This document shows, in pieces, positions 54,768-63,353 of a DNA stretch of 64,000 bases. The notes under the pieces were generated by a model that saw only the letters and a program-made list of their open reading frames with translations, was not told the origin of the DNA and did no database searches. The DNA is taken from the NCBI RefSeq assembly GCF_009938205.1, contig NZ_AP019655.1, forward strand, positions 682,001 to 746,000. Reading direction: 5' to 3'. Source of the stretch: Vibrio panuliri. Lineage in GTDB: Bacteria > Pseudomonadota > Gammaproteobacteria > Enterobacterales > Vibrionaceae. Positions within the stretch are counted from its first letter, which is position 1, and every line of letters starts with the position of its first letter. The translations under genes were made by a program, and so were the position numbers.

Positions 54768-55033
54768 ACATTCTCTCAGATAATTCGCCAATAAGTTCAA
54801 GCGTGCATTAATACTACAAATAGGGAAGTGAGGTGCTCAAAGACAACCTTGAGGGTATTTTGCGCAAATAATAACGCTAATAAAGTCCATATTTCGTGAC
54901 ACTGAGTCTCACCAAGAGCGGTTTAAGCGCTCATCAGATTCCGTAACAATGTCGCCTGTCGAACGTGCGCTCGAATGAGCAATTACATCCACGATTCACC
55001 TTAAAGAGTTGTTTAATTGAGTATTGTCGACGT
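54768..55033. other. Intergenic region before the DUF3187 gene, possible small RNA region
   Basis: About 270 bases between divergent genes without a credible protein frame. It holds the promoter of the patatin gene on the minus strand. On the plus strand it ends in a strong terminator-like hairpin, so a transcript starting here would stop before the DUF3187 gene. Confidence 0.35.
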
Positions 55034-55066
55034 GACTAATCATCATGGATGATGATTAGTCTTTTT
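55034..55066 (+). terminator. Strong hairpin with T tract just before the DUF3187 gene
   Basis: A perfect 13-bp inverted repeat (GACTAATCATCAT) followed directly by TTTTT. The next gene's AAGGAG begins only 5 bases after the T run. It looks like an intrinsic terminator on the plus strand. No plus-strand gene lies within the 3.8 kb before it, so it may end a small RNA or act as an attenuator of the gene that follows. Confidence 0.7.
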
Positions 55067-55104
55067 GCCTAAGGAGTATGTTTCGCACAATAACGAGAGA
55101 AAAA

Positions 55105-56067
55105 ATGTCTAAGTTTGGACCATTTTGTACCATGCTGTTGTTCTTCAGTGGTTCATTTTCTACCTATGCTGACGTTGCAGTGGAACCGCTTCGAACTTAT
55201 GCTGCGTCTCCTTACCAGTCTTCGAGTTTATCTACCCAGCTTCGCTCTGCGTTTCAGAAGCAAGACGTTGAGGTGTTTTTTCACACATCGATGGCGAGTG
55301 TGTGGGCGCACAGTCATGACTTCTCCCTCGATTATTATCAAAACCAAGTGCAAACGGGTATTCAGTGGCAAGTGAACAGCCGAGTCAAAACCGAGATTAT
55401 GTATCAATATTCTTGGGCGAGAAACAATGGCCTTGATTCGTTTGTAATGAACTTCCACGATGCATTCAATATTGGTCAAAATGGTCGTGACCAAGTCGCG
55501 GAAGACCGTTTTCATATACACAGTGATACTTATGGGTTTACGCACGAGAACTTCGAAGATGATGTGTTTGTCAACGGAATGCATGTCAATATTGAGTTTT
55601 TGTTGCACCAAACTGCGGTCGACGCATGGTCAATTGGTGGAACCTTGTATATGAATGGCGTCGACGAGTCGTTTGTCGAGGGCGGTTTTGAGCAAGGTGT
55701 TCAACTGAACTACAGCCGAAAGTTTGATAATTCTGTTTTGTTTTCCACAGTGGGTGTTACACACCGAGGTGATAAGCTAATTTTAGGGGAAATTGAGGCT
55801 AGAGATTTCACTGGAGCTTTTGCGCTTGGCTACAGCTATCAGTTAAACCCTCGTCATCATTTAATTGGCGAGTACCATCTCTATCAAGGTGGGGCTGATG
55901 ACGATAGCGAGTTTTCCAAAGCTTCCCATGAACTGGTTGTTGGTTATCGCTATCACTATGAGCTTGTCGCTTTGGAGTTAACCGTAACAGAAAACATGCG
56001 CAACATGGATAACTCGACAGACATCCTATTTGGGGCTGGTATCCGTGTCTTTTTTGCCAAATCCTAA
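55105..56067 (+). CDS. DUF3187 family outer-membrane protein
   Basis: A 320-residue exported protein with signal peptide MSKFGPFCTMLLFFSGSFSTYA. The rest is rich in alternating aromatic and polar strands (GIQWQVNSRVKTEIMYQYSW, LGYSYQLNPRHHLIGEYHLYQGG) and ends LFGAGIRVFFAKS, as expected for a beta-barrel of the DUF3187 family. The family's function is unknown. I prefer ATG 55105, preceded by GAGAGAAAAA; ATG 55078 would have AAGGAG only one base away and would add nine residues before the signal peptide. The preceding hairpin may control its transcription. Confidence 0.75.
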   Translation: MSKFGPFCTMLLFFSGSFSTYADVAVEPLRTYAASPYQSSSLSTQLRSAFQKQDVEVFFHTSMASVWAHSHDFSLDYYQNQVQTGIQWQVNSRVKTEIMYQYSWARNNGLDSFVMNFHDAFNIGQNGRDQVAEDRFHIHSDTYGFTHENFEDDVFVNGMHVNIEFLLHQTAVDAWSIGGTLYMNGVDESFVEGGFEQGVQLNYSRKFDNSVLFSTVGVTHRGDKLILGEIEARDFTGAFALGYSYQLNPRHHLIGEYHLYQGGADDDSEFSKASHELVVGYRYHYELVALELTVTENMRNMDNSTDILFGAGIRVFFAKS

Positions 56068-56104
56068 GCCTGTTAACTGATGTGGTTGAGAGTTGTCGGT
56101 TGTC

Positions 56105-57004
56105 TTAAACACGGCAATCTCCCATCGCCAACGCGACTTTGGATACCGGCTGCTTGTCTAACGCTCGACAAATTTCCCAACCGGCTAGATTAATAGCCTC
56201 AAGATCAACGCCCGTTTCAATGCCAAGATTATCACAAAGGTAGAGTACGTCTTCTGTTGCCACGTTACCGCTGGCGCCTTTGGCATAAGGGCAGCCTCCT
56301 AAGCCAGCAACGGCACTATCGATAGTGCTGATACCCATCAGTAACCCCTGGTAAATATTGGCTAACGCTTGGCCGTACGTGTCGTGGAAGTGCATCGCCA
56401 ACGCCTCTTTAGGTAACTGAGTCAACAGCTCTTCCAGCATGGCTGATACGCGGTTCGGTGTACCTTTACCGACCGTATCACCTAGTGAAATTTCGTAGCA
56501 ACCCATAGCAAACAACTGTTTCGCGATGCTTGCCGTTTGTTTGGGCTCAATAATACCTTCGTAAGGGCAGACCATCGTACAGGATAGATAGCCACGTACT
56601 GCAATATTGTGCTGCTTAGCAAGGGCGATAACAGATTCAAACCGCTCAAGACTTTCGCTAATCGAACAGTTGATGTTTTTTTGACTAAAGGACTCAGAGG
56701 CAGAACCAAAAATAGCGACTTGCTTAACACCACTCGCGATTGCACGTTCTAATCCGGCAAGGTTGGGTGTTAGAGCGGAATATACAATGTCAGCTTGTTG
56801 TTGGATACTGGCAAAAACCTGCGCAGAATCTGCCATTTGTGGCACCCACTTGGGCGAAACAAATGAGCCTGCTTCAATATGTGAGAGGCCACTGAGACTT
56901 AAGCGGTCAATCAGACGAACTTTGTCAGCAAGTGTGACGGATTTTTCATTTTGTAGTCCGTCACGAGCCCCAACTTCAATAATATTCACCTTATTTGGAA
57001 GCAT
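56105..57004 (-). CDS. mvaB: Hydroxymethylglutaryl-CoA lyase
   Basis: A 299-residue HMG-CoA lyase (LiuE), splitting HMG-CoA into acetyl-CoA and acetoacetate, the last step of leucine breakdown. It has NIIEVGARDGLQNEK, the divalent metal/barrel motif GCYEISLGDTVGKGTP, MHFHDTYGQALANIYQG and the signature VAGLGGCPYAKGASGNVATED with the catalytic cysteine. I chose ATG 57004 because GGAGG lies 7 bases before it; the longer frame begins inside mccA. It overlaps mccA by 14 bases. Its product acetoacetate can be activated by the AacS encoded at 32955-34940. Confidence 0.93.
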   Translation of the reverse strand: MLPNKVNIIEVGARDGLQNEKSVTLADKVRLIDRLSLSGLSHIEAGSFVSPKWVPQMADSAQVFASIQQQADIVYSALTPNLAGLERAIASGVKQVAIFGSASESFSQKNINCSISESLERFESVIALAKQHNIAVRGYLSCTMVCPYEGIIEPKQTASIAKQLFAMGCYEISLGDTVGKGTPNRVSAMLEELLTQLPKEALAMHFHDTYGQALANIYQGLLMGISTIDSAVAGLGGCPYAKGASGNVATEDVLYLCDNLGIETGVDLEAINLAGWEICRALDKQPVSKVALAMGDCRV

Positions 57005-59003
57005 GCTTTTCCTCCAACGTCGAGTCTTTGTCTTGCTTGACGGATAGCTGCAAGAGAACCGCGCCGTGTTCAACTTGATCACCAAACTCACACAGAACCT
57101 CATCAATCACGGCACCTTGTGTGGCACTAATGGTGTATTCCATCTTCATCGCTTCCAACACGAGAAGAGGATCGCCTTTCTCGACATGATCGCCTTTCTC
57201 GACCAACAATGCGGAAATGATGCCATTAAGTGGTGCTGTGGGGTTGAGTTCATCAAGCTGAGTTTGGTTAGACTCATGATTTGCGGAGTGGGAGAATGTC
57301 TGTTGCTGCCCGTTTTGAAAGATCGTGGTTGAGTCGGCGGTTATGCGCGATTGAAACTCATAACGTGTCCCATCAATGTCGACTTTAAACCAAGGGGAGG
57401 GTTCTATAATAGAAACCTCATGAGTGTGCTCATCAGCATAAACTGTGAGCTTGTTGTCTTCGGTTGTGTGGCAGAGAATCACGTGATGGTTCACCCGAAG
57501 TTGAGCGAAGTCAAAGCGCGATGTTTGCTGCTGAGACAGACGAAATCCTTGCCGAGTTGGAGCCGGCAGAGTGGAGTCTTGTGCGCGCAATACCGCTAAT
57601 CGTGCAAGTGCCGCTAAGGTTAACCAGATCGAGGGCGCACACGCTTGCTGCTGTTGAATAGAATCTTGATGGGTCAGCAGAAAGTCGGTATCCAACGCAA
57701 GATCGGCAAAAGCGGGTTGGCTGACGATGCTGTATAAGTAGCCGATATTGGTGTTAATTCCCAGGATGTGATAGTTCATTAATGCCTGTTTAAGCTGTGA
57801 AATGGCACTTGAACGAGTTTGACCAAAAACGATTAACTTGCTAATCATTGGGTCGTAAAACTCACTGATAGAATCACCTTGAACAATACCACTATCGATA
57901 CGCACATCGTCAATCGAACTGGGTTCAGAAAGGTAAGTGATCGCGCCTGTCGAAGGCATGAAATCACGCTCTGGATCTTCAGCATAAATCCGCAGCTCAA
58001 TTGCATGACCGCGATGGGCAATTTGTGCTTGAGAAATAGGCAGCTCTTCGCCAAATGCCACGCGTAACTGCCATTCGACAAGATCAATCCCCGTAATGAG
58101 CTCAGTAACTGGGTGCTCGACTTGCAGGCGGGTATTCATCTCCATAAAGTAGAACTCGCCACTGCTATCAAGCAGAAATTCTACCGTGCCAGCGCCAACA
58201 TAGTTTATTGCTTTAGCCGCTTGGACGGCAGCTTCCCCCATCTCTTTACGCAGTTGCACGCTTAACCCGGGAGCGGGCGCTTCTTCAACGACTTTTTGAT
58301 GGCGGCGTTGAATTGAACAGTCGCGGTCCGAAAGGTAGAGGCAATGGCCGTGTTGATCAGCGAATACTTGGATTTCCACATGTCGCGGCTTAACAATGCA
58401 TTTTTCGATAAGAAGATGTTGGTCGCCAAAACTGGATTGTGCCTCACGTTGCGCACTTTCAATTGCAAAAGGCATCGCTTGCGCATTGTTGACCACACGC
58501 ATCCCTTTACCACCGCCACCCATCACTGCCTTAAGCATGACGGGATAGCCAATTTTTTCTGCTTCTGCGAGTAGGTTTTGCAGCGAGTTATTATTACCAT
58601 GATAACCAGGGACAAGAGGGACATCGGCTTGTGCCATAATGGCTTTCGCTTGGGATTTAGACCCCATCTGTTCAATGGCTTGCACTGGAGGGCCAATAAA
58701 GATGATGCCATTATCACTGCATGCTTTGGCGAACTGTGCGTTTTCCGATAGAAAACCGTAGCCAGGATGAATTGCGTCAACGCGGTGTTTTAGCGCGATT
58801 TGGATTATTTTATCAATGTTTAAATAGGATTCGCTAGCAGGCGAGGGACCCACATACTCGGCGATATCGGCTTGTTTACTATGCTGACTGTGACGATCAG
58901 CCGTTGAGAAAATAGCCACAGTTTCGATGCCCATGGAGCGTGCTGTACGAATCACGCGACAGGCAATTTCACCGCGATTGGCGATTAAAATTCGTTTAAA
59001 CAT
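56991..59003 (-). CDS. mccA: Methylcrotonyl-CoA carboxylase alpha (biotin-carrying) subunit
   Basis: A 670-residue biotin-dependent carboxylase subunit (LiuD). The biotin carboxylase domain starts MFKRILIANRGEIACRVIRTA, then the ATP-grasp motif KAVMGGGGKGMR and EFYFMEMNTRLQVEHPVTE. A linker domain leads to the C-terminal biotin carrier domain, with the biotinylated lysine in VLEAMKMEY (K620). ATG 59003 follows GGAGGTAAC, a strong ribosome binding site. It lies directly after liuC (one base between) and works with MccB. Confidence 0.92.
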   Translation of the reverse strand: MFKRILIANRGEIACRVIRTARSMGIETVAIFSTADRHSQHSKQADIAEYVGPSPASESYLNIDKIIQIALKHRVDAIHPGYGFLSENAQFAKACSDNGIIFIGPPVQAIEQMGSKSQAKAIMAQADVPLVPGYHGNNNSLQNLLAEAEKIGYPVMLKAVMGGGGKGMRVVNNAQAMPFAIESAQREAQSSFGDQHLLIEKCIVKPRHVEIQVFADQHGHCLYLSDRDCSIQRRHQKVVEEAPAPGLSVQLRKEMGEAAVQAAKAINYVGAGTVEFLLDSSGEFYFMEMNTRLQVEHPVTELITGIDLVEWQLRVAFGEELPISQAQIAHRGHAIELRIYAEDPERDFMPSTGAITYLSEPSSIDDVRIDSGIVQGDSISEFYDPMISKLIVFGQTRSSAISQLKQALMNYHILGINTNIGYLYSIVSQPAFADLALDTDFLLTHQDSIQQQQACAPSIWLTLAALARLAVLRAQDSTLPAPTRQGFRLSQQQTSRFDFAQLRVNHHVILCHTTEDNKLTVYADEHTHEVSIIEPSPWFKVDIDGTRYEFQSRITADSTTIFQNGQQQTFSHSANHESNQTQLDELNPTAPLNGIISALLVEKGDHVEKGDPLLVLEAMKMEYTISATQGAVIDEVLCEFGDQVEHGAVLLQLSVKQDKDSTLEEKHASK

Positions 59004-59004
59004 G

Positions 59005-59778
59005 TTACCTCCAAACCGGTGAGCGCTTAGCAAAAAACGCACTTAAGCCTTCTTGCCCCTCGTCGGACACACGGGCGGCGGCGATTGCCTGACTGGTATA
59101 ATCAATCAATGATTGGTCGATAGGATAATTATCACAGCGTAGGCAAAGCTCCTTTGCTGCTCTCAATGCGTTAGGACCGTGATTAGCGAGTTGATCTATG
59201 ATGTTTGTGGCGTGTTTCTCCGGCGTTTCGCTGATATGGTGCAAGATACCGAGCTGTAATGCAGTGTCGCTATCCATGACTTCTGCGGTCAAAAAGTAGC
59301 GGCGGCTTTGTCTTTGTCCAATCGTTCTTATTACATAAGGCCCTATGGTCGCGGGTAGCAAGCCCAACTTAACTTCGCTTAAACAGAAACGAGTGTCAGC
59401 CGTTCCGATGGCAATATCACAGCAACAAATTAAACCGAGTGCACCGCCAAAAGCAGCGCCGTGCACGAGCACCAAAGTCGGGGTAGGAAACGTATCGAGC
59501 TTGTGCAGCAATAACGCCAGTTGCTGCGCATCCCGCAAGTTTTCTTGTTGCGATAGATTAGCCATCGACTTCATCCAGTTTAGGTCGGCACCTGCCGAAA
59601 AATGCCTGCCTCGAGCGCCTAAAACCAGTGCTGTGAGTGTTGGGTCTTGTTCAAGTTCAGTTAAGCGCTCAATCAAATCTGAAATCAATGCATCGTCGAA
59701 TGCATTGTGCTTTTCTGGGCGATTAAGGCTTAGCCAAGCCACGCCGCTTTTATCTTTTTCAAGCAGTAGTGCTGTCAT
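59005..59778 (-). CDS. liuC: Enoyl-CoA hydratase/isomerase family, likely methylglutaconyl-CoA hydratase
   Basis: A 257-residue crotonase-fold protein. It has WLSLNRPEKHNAFDDALI, the oxyanion loop LGARGRHFSAGADLNWMK, VHGAAFGGALGLICCCDIAIG and FCLSEVKLGLLPATIGPYV with the conserved catalytic glutamate region. Its place between mccB and mccA points to LiuC, which hydrates 3-methylglutaconyl-CoA to HMG-CoA. The assignment rests on context as much as on sequence, because crotonases look alike. Confidence 0.85.
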   Translation of the reverse strand: MTALLLEKDKSGVAWLSLNRPEKHNAFDDALISDLIERLTELEQDPTLTALVLGARGRHFSAGADLNWMKSMANLSQQENLRDAQQLALLLHKLDTFPTPTLVLVHGAAFGGALGLICCCDIAIGTADTRFCLSEVKLGLLPATIGPYVIRTIGQRQSRRYFLTAEVMDSDTALQLGILHHISETPEKHATNIIDQLANHGPNALRAAKELCLRCDNYPIDQSLIDYTSQAIAAARVSDEGQEGLSAFFAKRSPVWR

Positions 59779-59852
59779 ATGACGTCCTGTGTCAAAGTCA
59801 ACTTAGAACTTATCTCTTTTCTAATTTTAGTAGATAAATATCAATATGTTAG

Positions 59853-61460
59853 TTACATACGGAAAATGCCGAATTTGCTTTCTTGCAGAGGAGCATTCAA
59901 TGCGGCAGATAAGGCGATACCCACTACATCACGGGTTTTGGCTGGGTCGATAATGCCATCATCCCATAGACGTGCGCTGGCATAGTATGCGTGGCTTTGA
60001 GTTTGGTATTGGTCGATTATCGGCTGCTTAAATTGCTGTTCTTGCTCGCTGCTCCAGCTTTCTCCTTTACGAGTTTTGATATCTCGAGTGACCTGTGCCA
60101 TCACATTAGCGGCTTGGTCTCCACCCATAACAGAGATGCGGGCATTGGGCCACATCCACATCATCGTTGGGTCGTAAGCTCTGCCACACATGCCATAATT
60201 CCCTGCGCCATAGGAGCCACCGATAATAACCGTGAATTTGGGTACGTCAGCACAAGACACCGCCATCACCATCTTGGCGCCATGTTTGGCAATGCCTTCG
60301 GCTTCATATTTTTTCCCCACCATAAAACCGGTGATGTTTTGTAGAAAAAGCAGAGGGATTTTACGTTGCGCGCAGAGCTCAATGAAATGCGCACCTTTTT
60401 GCGCAGACTCTGAAAACAGGATGCCGTTGTTGGCAACAATACCTATTGGCATTCCGTGAATGTGTGCAAAACCACAGACAAGAGTTTCGCCAAACAGAGC
60501 TTTGAACTCATCAAATTGTGAGTCGTCGACGATACGAGCAATGACTTCACGTGCATCAAAAGGTTTTTTCAAATCCGTACCAACGATGCCATACAATTCA
60601 TTGGCCTCGTATTGTGGGGGTAAGACGGTTTGCTGGTGTAGTGAATTGGGTTTGATCACGTTGAGTTGGGCGACGGCTTGACGCGCCAGTTGCAGAGCAT
60701 GGTGGTCGTTTTCTGCGCAGTAATCTGCCACGCCAGACGTGCGGCAATGAACATCTGCGCCCCCCAGTTCTTCTGCACTGACAGTTTCACCCGTCGCGGC
60801 TTTGACCAAAGGGGGGCCTGCAAGGAAAATGGTGCCTTGTTGCTTTACGATGATTGATACATCACACATCGCCGGAACATAAGCACCACCAGCGGTACAT
60901 AAACCCATTACCACTGCAATTTGACCAATTCCTTGCGCTGACATGCGGGCTTGATTATAGAAGATGCGCCCAAAATGGTCTTTATCTGGGAAGACTTCGT
61001 CTTGTCGGGGAAGATTGGCACCGCCAGAATCAACTAAGTAGACACAAGGTAAGCGGCATTTCAGTGCAATCTCTTGAGCGCGGAGATGTTTTTTGACGGT
61101 TAATGGGTAGTAGCTGCCGCCTTTAACAGTAACATCGTTGGCAACAATCATACACTCTGTGCCGTTGATCATTCCGATGCCCGCGACAACTCCGGCACAA
61201 GGGACGTAGTCAGGATAAACTTCCCATGCCGCAAATTGACCGACTTCTAAAAAAGACGAACCTGGGTCGAGCAGCGCAAGAATGCGTTCCCGTACCGCCA
61301 TTTTCCCTTTGTTGCGCTGGTGCTCACGCGCCACTTCACCACCGCCATCCTCAATCTTATTGACGGTGGTATAAAGCTCATCGACCAGCGCCGCCATTGC
61401 CTTATAGTTGTGTTGATACAGTTCAGATTGAAGATTAACTTTACTGACTATTTTTGCCAT
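59853..61460 (-). CDS. mccB: Methylcrotonyl-CoA carboxylase beta subunit
   Basis: A 535-residue carboxyltransferase (LiuB). It has REHQRNKGKMAVRERILALLDPGSSFLE, the GRIFYNQARMSAQGIGQIAVVMGLCTAGGAYVPAM region, the acyl-CoA site FLAGPPLVKAATGE, FLQNITGFMVGKKYEAEGIAKHGAKM and GGSYGAGNYGMCGRAYDP. The length fits MccB (about 535). It transfers carboxyl from biotin on MccA to 3-methylcrotonyl-CoA. It lies between ivd and liuC, 78 and 74 bases from each. Confidence 0.93.
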   Translation of the reverse strand: MAKIVSKVNLQSELYQHNYKAMAALVDELYTTVNKIEDGGGEVAREHQRNKGKMAVRERILALLDPGSSFLEVGQFAAWEVYPDYVPCAGVVAGIGMINGTECMIVANDVTVKGGSYYPLTVKKHLRAQEIALKCRLPCVYLVDSGGANLPRQDEVFPDKDHFGRIFYNQARMSAQGIGQIAVVMGLCTAGGAYVPAMCDVSIIVKQQGTIFLAGPPLVKAATGETVSAEELGGADVHCRTSGVADYCAENDHHALQLARQAVAQLNVIKPNSLHQQTVLPPQYEANELYGIVGTDLKKPFDAREVIARIVDDSQFDEFKALFGETLVCGFAHIHGMPIGIVANNGILFSESAQKGAHFIELCAQRKIPLLFLQNITGFMVGKKYEAEGIAKHGAKMVMAVSCADVPKFTVIIGGSYGAGNYGMCGRAYDPTMMWMWPNARISVMGGDQAANVMAQVTRDIKTRKGESWSSEQEQQFKQPIIDQYQTQSHAYYASARLWDDGIIDPAKTRDVVGIALSAALNAPLQESKFGIFRM

Positions 61461-61538
61461 GAATTGCTCCTCTATTTAGTGAACAAGCTTTACGTTCAAG
61501 GATATTTCGAACGCGAAACTGTGTATTAAAGGTGTGCG

Positions 61539-62708
61539 CTAAGCACTTTCGTTAAACAATTCACGACCGATAAGCATTCGGCGTATTTCTGAGGTTCCGG
61601 CACCAATTTCATACAACTTCGCATCGCGTAATAGACGTCCGGTATCAAACTCGTTGATATAACCATTACCACCTAACAATTGAATGGCGTCGAGAGCCAT
61701 TTTGGTCGCAAGTTCAGCGCTAAACAGAATTGCTCCGGCGGCATCTTTTCGGCTTGCTTCCCCACGATCGCACGCAGCCGCCACTGCGTAAACGTACGCT
61801 TTAGCAGCATTCATTTGGGTGTACATATCGGCGACTTTAGCTTGCACAAGTTGGAATTCGCCAATGGCTTGGCCAAATTGCTTGCGATCATGGATGTAAG
61901 GAATAACGTTATCCATACACGCTTGCATAATGCCAAGTGGACCGCCTGCTAATACTACTCGTTCATAATCGAGGCCGCTCATTAGCACTTTCACGCCTTG
62001 ATTCTCTTCTCCGAGTATATTTTCGGCAGGGACTTGGCAGTTCTCAAACACCAACTCACAAGTGTTTGAACCGCGCATTCCAAGCTTGTCCAGCTTTTGT
62101 GCTTGAGAAAAACCAACAAAGCCTCGTTCAATAATAAATGCAGTAATACCTTTGGCGTTGGCACTTGGGTTTGTCTTAGCGTAAACCACGTAGGTATTGG
62201 CATCGGGGCCGTTTGTGATCCACATTTTGTTGCCATTTAAAATAAAGTGATCACCTTTGCGCTCTGCTCGAAGTTGCATTGCGACCACATCGGAGCCCGC
62301 TCCAGGTTCACTCATTGCTAATGCACCAACATGTTCACCAGATACGAGTTTAGGTAGGTATTTCTCTTTTTGAGCGGGGTTACCGTTGCGGTGGATTTGG
62401 TTAACGCACAAGTTAGAATGTGCGCCGTAACTTAACCCAACGGATGCAGAAGCTCGGCTGATTTCTTCCATCGCAATAACGTGGGCCAAATAGCCCATAT
62501 TGGCGCCACCGAACTGTTCTTCGATCGTGACGCCGAGCAGTCCCATATCGCCAAGTTTTGTCCAGAGGTGGTTGGGAAAGTCGTTTGATTGGTCAATAGA
62601 TTGGGCAAGCGGAGCGATTTCGCTGGCTGCAAAGCTGTTGATTTGCTCACGGAGCAAATCAGTGTTCTCGTCATAGACGAATTTTAGGGAAGAGTAGGTC
62701 GATTTCAT
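61539..62708 (-). CDS. ivd: Isovaleryl-CoA dehydrogenase
   Basis: A 389-residue acyl-CoA dehydrogenase (LiuA). It has GALAMSEPGAGSDVVAMQL, the FAD motif KMWITNG, GLDYERVVLAGGPLGIMQ and QLLGGNGYINEFDTGRLLRDAKLYEIGAGTSEIRR. The glutamate in LDYERVVL (E249) is at the place where isovaleryl-CoA dehydrogenases carry the catalytic base, which separates them from most other family members. It passes electrons to ETF. It is the second gene after liuR, 46 bases downstream. Confidence 0.93.
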   Translation of the reverse strand: MKSTYSSLKFVYDENTDLLREQINSFAASEIAPLAQSIDQSNDFPNHLWTKLGDMGLLGVTIEEQFGGANMGYLAHVIAMEEISRASASVGLSYGAHSNLCVNQIHRNGNPAQKEKYLPKLVSGEHVGALAMSEPGAGSDVVAMQLRAERKGDHFILNGNKMWITNGPDANTYVVYAKTNPSANAKGITAFIIERGFVGFSQAQKLDKLGMRGSNTCELVFENCQVPAENILGEENQGVKVLMSGLDYERVVLAGGPLGIMQACMDNVIPYIHDRKQFGQAIGEFQLVQAKVADMYTQMNAAKAYVYAVAAACDRGEASRKDAAGAILFSAELATKMALDAIQLLGGNGYINEFDTGRLLRDAKLYEIGAGTSEIRRMLIGRELFNESA

Positions 62709-62754
62709 TGCTTATCCTTGCCAATAGCATCACCGACATCCTCTTAAACTGCGG

Positions 62755-63141
62755 TTAGATGACGCTATCACCTTTCATCGATTTAAGTGTATTTTCACAT
62801 CGCAACTTGGCCGCATTAAGTTCCATCATTACCGCATTGATATCATTAGCTTGCTGCTGCAATGTTGCCTTTTTGTCTTCGATAAGCCGAATCATGTAGT
62901 GCAACTGCTCTGTGCTTTGATCGGTATCGTAAAGCTCAAACAACTCTTTGATGTCTGCGAGGGAAAAGCCTAAGCGCTTCCCGCGCAGTATCAGTTTTAG
63001 TCTGATTCGGTCACGACCGTTATAGATACGTGTACTGCCTTTACGGTCAGGGGTGATTAGCCCTAAGTCTTCATAAAAGCGAATACTACGAGTAGTAATA
63101 TCAAACTCTTTAGCAAGTTCACTGATTTTAAATGTATTCAT
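62755..63141 (-). CDS. liuR: MerR-family regulator of leucine degradation, LiuR
   Basis: A 128-residue MerR-family regulator. The N-terminal winged helix is FKISELAKEFDITTRSIRFYEDLGLITPDRKGSTRIYNGRDRIRLKLI (split across residues about 4-51), followed by GKRLGFSLADIKELFELYDTD and a coiled-coil dimerisation helix (about 78-120). The short C-terminus has no clear metal-binding cysteines. It is the first gene of the liu operon and is divergent from atoB, which is the arrangement of LiuR. Palindromes it probably binds are present upstream on both sides and elsewhere in the window. Confidence 0.88.
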   Translation of the reverse strand: MNTFKISELAKEFDITTRSIRFYEDLGLITPDRKGSTRIYNGRDRIRLKLILRGKRLGFSLADIKELFELYDTDQSTEQLHYMIRLIEDKKATLQQQANDINAVMMELNAAKLRCENTLKSMKGDSVI

Positions 63142-63192
63142 CCCTTAACCCTTGCGACTTTTGTATAACCTTTAATAAGAATATACAACTCG

Positions 63193-63208
63193 TTAACGTT
63201 AAAGTAAA
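63193..63208. promoter_or_regulatory. Imperfect LiuR-like operator before liuR
   Basis: TTAACGTTAAAGTAAA differs at two places from the element TTGACGTTAACGTAAA found nearby. It lies 52 bases before the liuR start, which suits autoregulation. Confidence 0.5.
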
Positions 63209-63293
63209 TAAATTGCAGTATCTCTGGAGCCTTGAAATTACAGCCTTTTATCTAAAATGGCCTAGTTGAACCGTTCGACAATAACCTCATAAC

Positions 63294-63309
63294 TTGACGT
63301 TAACGTAAA
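63294..63309. promoter_or_regulatory. LiuR-like operator 1 before atoB
   Basis: TTGACGTTAACGTAAA is a 16-bp near-palindrome centred on GTTAAC, 45 bases before the atoB ATG, in the divergent liuR-atoB region. Confidence 0.75.
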
Positions 63310-63322
63310 TGTTAGTATAGTT

Positions 63323-63338
63323 ATTACGTGAACGTCAA
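63323..63338. promoter_or_regulatory. LiuR-like operator 2 before atoB
   Basis: ATTACGTGAACGTCAA is the same type of element in the opposite orientation, 29 bases from operator 1 and 15 bases before the atoB ATG. Its position over the expected promoter/start suits repression. Confidence 0.65.
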
Positions 63339-63353
63339 CAAAAGGTTAATAAA

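Noticed and set aside
61485..61505. Possible LiuR-like site between mccB and ivd (TTTACGTTCAAGG)
   Set aside because: Only one half of the palindrome matches; the second half is absent and the position is inside the operon.
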